A DNA stretch of 10,807 bases from JAZMZS01 sp045586105 (GTDB lineage Bacteria; Bacillota; Clostridia; Oscillospirales; CAG-272), in the NCBI GenBank assembly GCA_045586105.1, contig JAZMZS010000243.1, positions 1-10,807 of the forward strand. The letters are read 5' to 3'. A program made the position numbers and the translations under genes. Below are positions 1-7,217 of this stretch, one piece after another (the first letter of the stretch is position 1; each line of letters opens with the position of its first letter). The notes beneath the pieces are model-generated. The model saw nothing but the letters and a program-made list of their open reading frames with translations, had not been told where the DNA came from and ran no database searches.

Positions 1-1364
1 TGCTCGACGAGCCGACAAACCATCTTGACATCGACACTCTGACATGGCTCGAGGGATATCTGTGCGCTTACAAAAAGACGCTGATGGTGATCTCGCATGA
101 CAGATATTTTCTCGACAAGGTAACGAACAAGACGCTCAGAATTGAGAGATGCAGAGCCAAGCTCTACCCCGGCTCTTATTCAAAGGCAACAGAGCTCTAC
201 GAGGCAGAGCGTGAATTCAACGAAAAGCAATACAAGCTCCAGCAAGCGGAGATAGCACGCATCAAGGCTCACATCGAGCAGCAGCGCTCGTTTGGGCGAG
301 AGCGAAACTTCGTTACTATCCGAAGCCGTGAAAAGGCGCTGGCAAGGATGAAACTTGTCGAAAAGCCTCAAGGAGATCTCAAGGATATAAGAGTATCCTT
401 CAATTCCGCTCCCGAGGGCGGAAACGAGGTCCTTCGGGCAAGGGATCTCTGCATGGCGTTCGGAGAAAAACGCCTCTTCTCGGACGTAAGCTTTCTTATC
501 AAGCGCGGGGAGCGTGCGTTCTTTGTCGGTCCTAACGGAACGGGAAAGTCAACCCTGATGAAGATAATTATGCGCGTTCTCTCCCCTGTTTCCGGACAGA
601 TAGAGGAAGGCAGCAACATAAAAATAAGCTATTACGATCAGGAAAACCAAGGGCTTGATCTCTCAAACACGGTCATCGACGAGCTGTGGAACGCTTACCC
701 CAAGATGAAGGAAACAGAGGTCAGAAGTAAGCTTGCGCTGTTTCTGTTTACTGGAGAGGATGTATATAAATCCGTATCTTCCCTGTCGGGCGGAGAGCGG
801 GCAAGGCTGACACTGTGCAAGCTCGTATTGTCTGGTTCAAATCTGCTCGTTCTCGACGAGCCGACCAATCACCTCGACATCGGCTCAAGGGAAGCACTTG
901 AGGAAGCGATAAACAACTATAACGGTACGGTTATAGCCGTATCTCACGACAGATACTTTATCGACAAGCTTGCAACGAGACTGCTTGAGCTCGTTCCGGT
1001 AGAGGACGGCGGAGGAATAATAAGCTATCCTCTGTCTGTCGACGGCGGTTACGATGAATACCGTGATATGAGGGCGAGGAAAAAAGCGGAAGCAGAGCAA
1101 GCATCCAAGCAAAACGAGATCGAAAGCTCCTCAAAGCAGGACTACAGGGCAGCCAAGGAGGAGCTTGCTGCAAAGCGCAAAGCAGAGCGGCAAAGAAAGA
1201 AAAACGAAGAGCGCGCCCTTGAGCTCGAATCGGAGATCGAAAAGCTCCAGAAGGAATTGTTTGGTGAAGCCGCAACGGACTACGTGCTTGCAGCAGAGAT
1301 ACAGACAAGGATCGACAATGCCGAGGAAGAGCTGATGACGATCTACGAAGCTCTTGAGGAGTAA
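1..1364 (+). CDS. ABC-F family ATP-binding protein (5'-truncated by window edge)
   Basis: This is the 3' part of an ABC-F protein. Members of this family have two fused ATPase domains and no membrane segment, and they act on the ribosome (translation factors, or antibiotic-resistance proteins). The reading frame is open from base 3; about 453 residues are visible and the gene starts before the window. In order the sequence shows: the Walker B end of domain 1 (LDEPTNHLDID) and its H-loop (ISHDRYFLDKV); a charged helical interdomain linker of the kind that reaches toward the P-site tRNA (bases about 200-360); domain 2 with Walker A GPNGTGKST (about 529-555), signature LSGGERARL (about 784-810), Walker B LDEPTNHLD (about 850-876) and H-loop SHDRYFID. 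A Lys/Glu-rich coiled-coil tail (about 1065-1360) follows, as in YdiF-like members. It converges on ftsZ and shares a terminator with it. The family is certain. The subfamily, and any role in antibiotic resistance, cannot be told from this part. Confidence 0.93.
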   Translation, partial: LDEPTNHLDIDTLTWLEGYLCAYKKTLMVISHDRYFLDKVTNKTLRIERCRAKLYPGSYSKATELYEAEREFNEKQYKLQQAEIARIKAHIEQQRSFGRERNFVTIRSREKALARMKLVEKPQGDLKDIRVSFNSAPEGGNEVLRARDLCMAFGEKRLFSDVSFLIKRGERAFFVGPNGTGKSTLMKIIMRVLSPVSGQIEEGSNIKISYYDQENQGLDLSNTVIDELWNAYPKMKETEVRSKLALFLFTGEDVYKSVSSLSGGERARLTLCKLVLSGSNLLVLDEPTNHLDIGSREALEEAINNYNGTVIAVSHDRYFIDKLATRLLELVPVEDGGGIISYPLSVDGGYDEYRDMRARKKAEAEQASKQNEIESSSKQDYRAAKEELAAKRKAERQRKKNEERALELESEIEKLQKELFGEAATDYVLAAEIQTRIDNAEEELMTIYEALEE

Positions 1365-1410
1365 GATTTCCTTCTCTGTCATAACCGCAAAATACTGACA
1401 CTTTAAATCA

Positions 1411-1447
1411 AAAAAACGATACAGACTTTCGGTCTGTATCGTTTTTT
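1411..1447. terminator. Bidirectional intrinsic terminator between the ABC-F gene and ftsZ
   Basis: A perfect 16-bp inverted repeat (AAAAAACGATACAGAC at 1411-1426 and its complement at 1432-1447) flanks a 5-nt TTTCG loop. The arms end in A6 on the left and T6 on the right, so in either direction of transcription the hairpin is followed by a U tract. It lies 46 nt after the ABC-F stop codon and 21 nt after the ftsZ stop codon on the other strand. One element can therefore end both convergent transcripts. The rest of this 104-nt gap holds nothing else that I recognise. Confidence 0.92.
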
Positions 1448-1468
1448 ATTTTGGATCGATAATTATTA

Positions 1469-2695
1469 TCAGAAGCGTCTTCTGCCGTAGTTACCAAGCA
1501 TAGGATTGTTCTGAGGGGTATTCTCCTCCTGTCTCGAGTTTCTCTGATTGAGAATAGTGAGGATCTCGTTAAGCTCGGAATTGGAGAGGTGTCCGCCGTC
1601 GGCATCGTCCGAGCCGACCTCTTCTATCTCATCAACGACAGGCTGTGCGGGCTTTGCGGGAGCCGCGGGAGCTACGGGCTGAGCCTTTGCAGCTGCATTA
1701 TATGCATTTCTCGCAGTCTTGCCTGCTTCGGGAATGTCCTTCTTGTCAAAGCCGGTTGCAATGATGGTAACACGCATTTCGTCCTCAAGCTCGGGATCGA
1801 ATGCAACACCCCAGATGATGTTTGCATCGGGATGAGCCTCGCTTGTGATCATTGCGGATGCGGTATCGATATCCTCAAGTCCGATATCGGGAGATGCGGT
1901 GATAGATACGAGAATTCCGCGGGCGCCGTCGATAGAGGTCTCGAGCAGGGGGCTGGAGATAGCAGCCTTCGCCGCAAGCTCTGCCTTGTCCTTTCCGCTT
2001 GCAGATCCGATACCCATGTGAGCGTAGCCTGCGCCCTTCATAACAGAGGTAACGTCAGCAAAGTCGAGGTTGATGTATGCGGTCACGTTAACAAGCTCGG
2101 ATACGCTCTGTACTCCTCTGCGGAGAACGTCGTCTGCGATCTCAAATGCATTAACAAGGGTGATCCTTGTGTCGGAGACCTGCTTAAGTCTCTCGTTGGG
2201 GATTATGATAAGAGAGTCAACATAGTCACGAAGCTGTGCGATACCTGCCTCAGCCTGCTGCATTCTGAGCTTACCCTCGAATGCAAAGGGCTTGGTTACG
2301 ATACCTACAGTAAGGATATCCATCTCTCTTGCTATTCTTGCAATAATAGGAGCGGCACCCGTACCTGTTCCGCCTCCCATACCTGCGGTTACGAATACCA
2401 TGTCAGCACCCGAAAGAGCCGCCTTGATCTCCTCAACGCTCTCCTCAGCCGCTCTCTGTCCAACCTCGGGCTTTGCTCCTGCGCCGTGACCCTTGGTGAT
2501 CTTTTCGCCGATTGCGATCTTGTTGGTTGCATTAGACTTTATAAGAGCCATCTGGTCGGTATTTATCGCAAGGAACTCTACTCCCTTGATGCTCTCTGCT
2601 ACCATTCGGTTAACAGCGTTATTTCCGCCGCCACCGATACCTACTACCTTTATATTAACATTGCTTGTCATATGCTCTTCGCTAAACATTGGCAT
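1469..2695 (-). CDS. ftsZ: Cell division protein FtsZ
   Basis: FtsZ is the tubulin-like GTPase that polymerises into the cytoplasmic Z-ring and recruits the divisome. The 408-residue protein has the N-terminal nucleotide-binding segment VGIGGGGNNAVNRM (about 18-31), the tubulin signature GGGTGTG (107-113), and the T7 loop NLDFAD (209-214) with the aspartates that complete the GTPase site of the next subunit. A Pro/Ala-rich then acidic linker (about 325-370) precedes the tail. The tail lacks a clear DIPxFLR peptide: EILTILNQRN (377-386) is the nearest match, and the protein ends in GNYGRRRF. The first ATG is chosen because GGAGG at 2705-2709 sits 9 nt upstream; Met3 would be 15 nt away. It is the last gene of the - strand cluster, separated from ftsQ by a 129-nt gap that probably carries its own promoter. 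No ftsA is adjacent. Confidence 0.98.
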   Translation of the reverse strand: MPMFSEEHMTSNVNIKVVGIGGGGNNAVNRMVAESIKGVEFLAINTDQMALIKSNATNKIAIGEKITKGHGAGAKPEVGQRAAEESVEEIKAALSGADMVFVTAGMGGGTGTGAAPIIARIAREMDILTVGIVTKPFAFEGKLRMQQAEAGIAQLRDYVDSLIIIPNERLKQVSDTRITLVNAFEIADDVLRRGVQSVSELVNVTAYINLDFADVTSVMKGAGYAHMGIGSASGKDKAELAAKAAISSPLLETSIDGARGILVSITASPDIGLEDIDTASAMITSEAHPDANIIWGVAFDPELEDEMRVTIIATGFDKKDIPEAGKTARNAYNAAAKAQPVAPAAPAKPAQPVVDEIEEVGSDDADGGHLSNSELNEILTILNQRNSRQEENTPQNNPMLGNYGRRRF

Positions 2696-2747
2696 TTTTA
2701 TATTCCTCCATTACACATAATGATCCTATTTTCTACTACTATCTATA

Positions 2748-2776
2748 ATAATACTTAAAAAATGTTAAAAAAGCAA
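2748..2776 (-). promoter_or_regulatory. Candidate sigma-A-type promoter for ftsZ
   Basis: On the - strand, TTGCTT (2776-2771) is followed after exactly 17 bp by TATTAT (2753-2748). The -10 box matches the consensus at 5 of 6 positions, while the -35 box matches weakly at 3 of 6. An A6 tract (2786-2781) lies just upstream, like an UP element. Transcription would begin near 2741 and leave a leader of roughly 45 nt carrying the ftsZ Shine-Dalgarno sequence. The whole ftsQ-ftsZ gap (2696-2824) is strikingly AT-rich, so chance matches are easy. I infer the promoter from spacing and position, not from any direct evidence. Confidence 0.45.
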
Positions 2777-2824
2777 GATGTTTTTTGAATTTTATTGCAA
2801 AAAATGATCATTTTTACGTTTTTT

Positions 2825-3676
2825 TCACTTGATATCCTCAACTCTGTCATAAGGGATGATGCTCTGCTGCTTCAAATCGGTAATATCGACCGAAGCGGCG
2901 GCGGCATTTTTTACTCTCTCGCTCTTCATTATCTGATTAAGTGTCTGCATTTTCAGCTTCATTTCCCCTTCGCTGTATTTCCCGAAGGAAACGAAGAACC
3001 TGTCCTCGCAGTTCATTTTGATGCTGAAATAGTCATCAAGCGAAACGCTGACGACCTTCTGCTCGATATCAACAAGCTCGAGCGCTTCTATGACACCTGT
3101 AATATGCTCTGTTCTCTCATCGAGAGTAAATTCAACATAACTTCCTTTAAGTGCGCGAACTACACGCGGAAGCTCAAGCATGATCTTCTCTTCTCCCCAG
3201 ATATTTTCGTCTGCAACCTCAAGCACCTTGAGATCCGGAGCTATCAGGATGTATTTTTCAAGCTGAGTGATGACATAACTTGTCCGATACTCGGTTACCC
3301 TGATATTCACGGTCGATGGGTAGGTTCTCGACACCTCTGCGCTTCTTACATACGGAAAACTTGTTACTATATGCTCCTCAATTTTCGAAGCGGGAAACGA
3401 AAACATGAACTCTCCGATCGATATACCGCAGTTCCCTGTCAGCTGCTCTGCTGTGTATATTTCGTTTCCTTCAACCGAGACCGTCTCGACCTTGAACAGC
3501 GCTCTCGCAGAAAAAAACAACAATACGAATGCAATGGCAAGTCCGACCAGAATAATAAAAACTCTCAGGGCGCTGATCCTGTTATGTCTGAGAAGCGTTT
3601 GCTCCTCATAGAGAACATCCTCGCCCATTATTTGCTTTTCTTTTTCTCTTTTACGGTAATTTCCGTTATATTTCAC
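2825..3676 (-). CDS. ftsQ: Cell division protein FtsQ/DivIB
   Basis: FtsQ/DivIB is a bitopic membrane protein that works with FtsL and DivIC/FtsB to link the Z-ring to septal wall synthesis. The 283 residues show a short basic cytoplasmic N-terminus, one membrane span (about 38-57), and a POTRA domain directly after it (about 62-130, with VETVSVEGNEIYTAEQL and PYVRSAEVSRTYPSTVNIRV). A C-terminal FtsQ/DivIB domain extends to about residue 273. This is the normal layout and size for Gram-positive DivIB. The start is read as GTG at 3676-3674, overlapping the murG TGA by 4 nt (GTGA), with an AGGTGAG-like ribosome binding site 8 nt upstream. An in-frame ATG at residue 17 (3628) is the alternative but has a poorer upstream site. 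The overlap suggests translational coupling to murG. The fold pattern makes the call firm although the primary sequence diverges, as is usual for this family. Confidence 0.93.
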   Translation of the reverse strand: MKYNGNYRKREKEKQIMGEDVLYEEQTLLRHNRISALRVFIILVGLAIAFVLLFFSARALFKVETVSVEGNEIYTAEQLTGNCGISIGEFMFSFPASKIEEHIVTSFPYVRSAEVSRTYPSTVNIRVTEYRTSYVITQLEKYILIAPDLKVLEVADENIWGEEKIMLELPRVVRALKGSYVEFTLDERTEHITGVIEALELVDIEQKVVSVSLDDYFSIKMNCEDRFFVSFGKYSEGEMKLKMQTLNQIMKSERVKNAAAASVDITDLKQQSIIPYDRVEDIK

Positions 3677-4794
3677 TTCTTATTCTCACCTACAAGTGTG
3701 ATTATTTCGTCATAGATCCTCTTGTTCGCATCAGAGAGTGCAAATTTGCGGATCGCATCAGACATTCTCATGCATCTCTCAGGATCGGCAAACAAGCGCT
3801 CTATTTCATCGTTCATTTTGTCTGCATTATAGTCGCTCTCCTTTATGAGAATAGCGGCATCCGCATCCGAGAGGACCTTTGCATTCTTATACTGATGATT
3901 GTTCGTTACGTTAGGTGACGGAACAAGTATACAGTTCTTTCCCTTGAGCGAAAGCTCTGAGACAGTCATCGCTCCCGCGCGGCTGATAACGAGATCCGCC
4001 GCTGACATTACAACAGGCATGTTATATATGTATTCTCGAAGCTCCAGGTGCGGATACTTATCAAGTCCGCGTGCTTCAAATTCCGCCTTTATACTCTCAT
4101 ACTCTCTGCTGCCCGCTGCATGGATGACACGAATATCGGGATGATCCTTCGCATACTTATCCATATACTCGAGCATTGTCATATTTATCGCATGCGCACC
4201 GAGGCTTCCGCCGTAGGAAACTATTACCTTTTTTACACTTTCGTCAATACCGAGCTCTTCTCTTGCACGCTCTCTGTCATAAACCTCAAAGGATGCTCTT
4301 AGAGGATTTCCGACATGTATGAGCTTTTCCTTATGCTTGAGGTGCTGCTCGGTATCCTTAAAATTCAAAAAGATCTTGTCGCAGTAGCTCTCAAGGCGCT
4401 TTGTCGCAACGCCCGGAACCGCGTTTGATTCGTGAATGGCTGTAGCTACACCCATTCTTGATGCCGCAACAAGTATAGGCCAGCATACATATCCGCCCGT
4501 TCCGATAACTACGTCGGGCTTGAATTCACGCACTATCTTCTTCGCTCTGATGGGTGACACGAGAGCAAGCCACGCAGTCCTGATATTCGAGGGGGACAGA
4601 GAGCGTCTTATTCCCTGAATATCGACATGGTACATTTTATAGCCTTCCTTGCCGACAAGCTGATTTTCCATTCCCTTCGGCGTTCCTACAAAAGCTATCT
4701 CCGCATCGGGGATGTTTTTCTTTATTGTAGCCGCAATAGCAAGAGCGGGATTAACGTGTCCGCCCGTTCCGCCGCCTGTCATTAGCACTCTCAT
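3673..4794 (-). CDS. murG: UDP-N-acetylglucosamine--N-acetylmuramyl-(pentapeptide) pyrophosphoryl-undecaprenol GlcNAc transferase MurG
   Basis: MurG transfers GlcNAc from UDP-GlcNAc to lipid I, making lipid II on the inner face of the membrane. It is a two-domain GT-B enzyme of the usual length (373 residues from the chosen start). Visible motifs are the N-terminal glycine-rich loop GGGTGGHVNP (7-16), GTGGYV (98-103), HESNAVPG (121-128), the second glycine loop GGSLGA (195-200), and the UDP-GlcNAc pocket SRAGAMTVSE (271-280) followed by NNHQYKNA (298-305). The glutamate of the SRAG..SE motif and the HQ pair are the family's donor-binding residues. Two ATGs lie 6 nt apart. The second (4794) is preferred because AAAGGAGA lies about 7 nt upstream of it but directly abuts the first (4800). 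The gene follows ftsW by 21 nt and overlaps ftsQ by 4 nt. Confidence 0.97.
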   Translation of the reverse strand: MRVLMTGGGTGGHVNPALAIAATIKKNIPDAEIAFVGTPKGMENQLVGKEGYKMYHVDIQGIRRSLSPSNIRTAWLALVSPIRAKKIVREFKPDVVIGTGGYVCWPILVAASRMGVATAIHESNAVPGVATKRLESYCDKIFLNFKDTEQHLKHKEKLIHVGNPLRASFEVYDRERAREELGIDESVKKVIVSYGGSLGAHAINMTMLEYMDKYAKDHPDIRVIHAAGSREYESIKAEFEARGLDKYPHLELREYIYNMPVVMSAADLVISRAGAMTVSELSLKGKNCILVPSPNVTNNHQYKNAKVLSDADAAILIKESDYNADKMNDEIERLFADPERCMRMSDAIRKFALSDANKRIYDEIITLVGENKK

Positions 4795-4815
4795 GTTCAT
4801 TCTCCTTTAGTCAGG

Positions 4816-6189
4816 TCATTTTCTTATATATGAATACTTTGAAATAGCAAGCAGTATTCCCATCTCGATAAACAAAAGTATCAGAGATGAACCTCCGTAG
4901 CTGAAAAACGGAAGTGATATTCCCGTATTCGGGATCGAATTGGTTACAACGGCAATATTGAGTATTACCTGTATTGCGACCTTTGCTGTTATGCCGAAGG
5001 CTACGAGTCCCGAATATGCATCGGGTGCTTTTTTTGCTATCGTAAAACCGCGCCATACGAGTAGCGCAAACAGTAATATTACAGCAAGAGCCCCGAGAAA
5101 ACCGAGCTCCTCGCATACTATGGTAAAAATAAAGTCATTCTGAGGCTGTGAAACATAGCTGTACTTCTGTCTTGATCCGCCAAGACCCAGTCCCCAAAAG
5201 CCGCCCGATCCTATTGCGTTCATTCCCTGCAGGGTCTGCCATCCGCCGTCAAGCGGATATTTTGCAGGGTCGAGCCATATGTCTATCCTTCGCTTTGTAT
5301 AATCCGTAAGAAATGCAAACGCACCTACAGCGCCTCCTGCTATTCCTATGATACCGCCGAGAAGTGCTCCGTTTGCACCCGACACGTACATTACAGTAAG
5401 ACCGATGCAGCCGAGAATTATGATACCCGAAAGATGCCTCTCCAGAAGCACAAGTCCGACGATCAGCGCAATGATGCATCCGGGAAAAAATATTCCGTAT
5501 AGGAAGTTTGCCTTCCACCATGCCTTTTTCTCTCCGCCCCTTTTAGCGGGGTTTTTCGAGATCATGCTCCACTTTTTGTATCTCATTCCCTCCTGGAAGG
5601 TGGTATAGTACCAGGCGAGCATCATGACAAGGGTGAGCTTGGCAAGCTCGGAGGGCTGAAATGATATTCCGAACAACTCGATCCATCGCTGCGCACCGCC
5701 TGCCGCAAATCCGAGAATAAGAACAACGAGAAGCAAGCCTATCGTCGCTGCATAAGCTGCAGGTGTCCAGAACTTATAGAAGGACGGCTTTGGAATAGTA
5801 GCAATAAACATGAACACAAAACCGATCGCAACGAATATGATCTGTCTTTTAATAAAATAATAGCTATCACCGAATCTGGTCTGCGCATCTGCGTAGCTTG
5901 CGCTGAATACCATTACGGATCCGAAGCATATAAGTATCATCACCACGACAAGCAGTATCTTATCGACTCCGCTCTTTACGCTGATGACCTCGCCTTCTCC
6001 GTCCTCGCCGCCGAGGATATTCATGTCGGGAAGAAGCTTTTTGCTTTTATCGGGAAGATAGTATCCCTCCCTGTTTTGCTCCTTCTCTTTTTTTGTTAAG
6101 GCTTTATTATCATTTTTCGGAGGGGTGGTAACGTTTTTGTTTTTTTCATCCGACAGGATCACCGAACGATCCGTGTTCGTGTTTTTCAT
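4816..6189 (-). CDS. ftsW: Lipid II polymerase (SEDS glycosyltransferase) FtsW
   Basis: FtsW is a polytopic membrane enzyme that polymerises lipid II into glycan strands at the septum, with a class B penicillin-binding protein as partner. The 457 residues carry the SEDS signature PNTGISLPFFSYGGSS (420-435), the FQPSELAKL motif (178-186), GLGLGGSRQKY (333-343), and QNDFIF with the conserved catalytic aspartate (D352). Many hydrophobic segments begin near residue 77. Two parts are larger than usual: a hydrophilic, Lys/Glu/Asp-rich N-terminal tail of about 75 residues, and a basic cytoplasmic loop around 200-228. AGGAGGG (6202-6196) lies 6 nt before the ATG, so the long N-terminus appears real. 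SpoVE and RodA are the close alternatives; the position between mraY and murG favours FtsW or SpoVE. It sits 27 nt after mraY and 21 nt before murG. Confidence 0.95.
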   Translation of the reverse strand: MKNTNTDRSVILSDEKNKNVTTPPKNDNKALTKKEKEQNREGYYLPDKSKKLLPDMNILGGEDGEGEVISVKSGVDKILLVVVMILICFGSVMVFSASYADAQTRFGDSYYFIKRQIIFVAIGFVFMFIATIPKPSFYKFWTPAAYAATIGLLLVVLILGFAAGGAQRWIELFGISFQPSELAKLTLVMMLAWYYTTFQEGMRYKKWSMISKNPAKRGGEKKAWWKANFLYGIFFPGCIIALIVGLVLLERHLSGIIILGCIGLTVMYVSGANGALLGGIIGIAGGAVGAFAFLTDYTKRRIDIWLDPAKYPLDGGWQTLQGMNAIGSGGFWGLGLGGSRQKYSYVSQPQNDFIFTIVCEELGFLGALAVILLFALLVWRGFTIAKKAPDAYSGLVAFGITAKVAIQVILNIAVVTNSIPNTGISLPFFSYGGSSLILLFIEMGILLAISKYSYIRK

Positions 6190-6216
6190 TAGCTTCCCTC
6201 CTGTGTGTTTTTGTGT

Positions 6217-7212
6217 TTACTTAAGCATAAAGAATGCAAGCACTCCCGCGATAACGGTTACTGCGGTAAATACAGTATCTATCTTTATCTCCGACCAGTC
6301 GCATTTTTCAAAGTGATGATGGATAGGAGACATCTTGAACACTCTCTTGCCTGTGAGCTTGAACGAGCCTACCTGAATAATTACCGAAAGGCTCTCTGTG
6401 ATGTATATTATGCCCGCGATAATTATTACGAGCGGCTCAGAGAGTAAAAACGCTCCTCCTGCAACAAGACCTCCGAGAAACAGCGATCCCGTATCTCCCA
6501 TGAATACTCTTGCAGGATAGAAATTATATACAAGAAATCCGCCGCACGCGCCGCACATCATTCCTCCGAGCGCGCAGAGCACGACCGTATCAAATGCGGC
6601 TCCGCATGCAAAGAAGAACAAACCGACAGCTACGGTTACCATTGAACAAAGCCCGTCGATCCCGTCTGTAAGATTAACGCTGTTGACAAGACCCGTTATA
6701 AGTATAAGAGCAAGTGCGTAATAAAGTATACCGAGATCGAAGGAAATCTCTGTAAAGGGCACGCTCACCGTGGTGTGAAGCACGCCGAGCCTGCTCATTC
6801 CGAAAAGGTAGAGGGCTGCAAACAAAAGCTGCAAAAAGAATTTCTGCGGAGGGGTAAGCCCCTCGTTTTTTGACTTCTTGAACTTGGTCAAATCATCTAC
6901 TATACCTATAAGACCGTTTGTGAGACCGAGCGCAAGCGTAAGAGCCATTCCGGCTGTCTGCGAAGCCTCAGCACCCGCGCTGAGTGCATACATTATTGTA
7001 AACACCGTGCCTGCAACAGTTACCGTAAGCAAGAACGCAAGACCGCCCATTGTAGGGGTGCCTTCCTTGGACTTGTGCCATCTCGGTCCGATATCGAGTA
7101 TCTTCTGTCCCATCTTCTTGCTTTTGAGCACCGGTATCAGGTATCTCGAGATAAGGGTCGTAGGTATGAATACACACACCAAGCATATAGCAAAAATCAA
7201 AATGCCGTTCAT
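6217..7212 (-). CDS. mraY: Phospho-N-acetylmuramoyl-pentapeptide transferase MraY
   Basis: MraY is the integral membrane enzyme that transfers phospho-MurNAc-pentapeptide from UDP to undecaprenyl phosphate, giving lipid I. The protein has 331 residues, a normal size, and alternating hydrophobic spans consistent with the family's ten. Family motifs are GTPTMGG (51-57), the Asp pair in VDDLTK (105-110), NLTDGIDGL (180-188), the conserved Asp of VFMGDTGS (236-243), and the cytoplasmic loop PIHHHFE (296-302). A ribosome binding site AGAGGT (7226-7221) lies inside the 3' end of murF, 8 nt before the ATG. The gap to murF is only 5 nt, so the two are likely coupled in translation. FtsW rather than MurD follows it downstream, which is unusual for the cluster. 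Confidence 0.98.
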   Translation of the reverse strand: MNGILIFAICLVCVFIPTTLISRYLIPVLKSKKMGQKILDIGPRWHKSKEGTPTMGGLAFLLTVTVAGTVFTIMYALSAGAEASQTAGMALTLALGLTNGLIGIVDDLTKFKKSKNEGLTPPQKFFLQLLFAALYLFGMSRLGVLHTTVSVPFTEISFDLGILYYALALILITGLVNSVNLTDGIDGLCSMVTVAVGLFFFACGAAFDTVVLCALGGMMCGACGGFLVYNFYPARVFMGDTGSLFLGGLVAGGAFLLSEPLVIIIAGIIYITESLSVIIQVGSFKLTGKRVFKMSPIHHHFEKCDWSEIKIDTVFTAVTVIAGVLAFFMLK

Positions 7213-7217
7213 TTCAT

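Noticed and set aside
958..1401. A 147-codon + strand frame overlapping the end of the ABC-F gene
   Set aside because: It overlaps well-conserved ATPase motifs and the coiled-coil tail in another frame and runs toward the terminator. The protein is Arg/Ser/Pro-rich without a recognisable pattern. Shadow frame.
1470..1484. Short inverted repeat CAGAAG-CGT-CTTCTG at the ftsZ stop codon
   Set aside because: A 6-bp stem with a 3-nt loop lies inside codons for the RRRF end with no T run after it; the strong terminator lies just beyond.
1589..2758. A 389-codon open frame on the + strand, cysteine-rich, lying opposite ftsZ
   Set aside because: It lies almost wholly antisense to the unmistakable ftsZ gene, its translation shows no recognisable domain, and its composition is what the complement of ftsZ codons would give. 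Chance open frame.
2795..3715. A 306-codon open frame on the + strand opposite ftsQ
   Set aside because: It is antisense to ftsQ, has no family resemblance and no clear ribosome binding site; the ftsQ frame has a membrane span and POTRA domain in the right place.
4795..4800. First of two close ATG codons for murG
   Set aside because: The Shine-Dalgarno sequence AAAGGAGA directly abuts it, too close for initiation; the second ATG, 6 nt on, has proper spacing.
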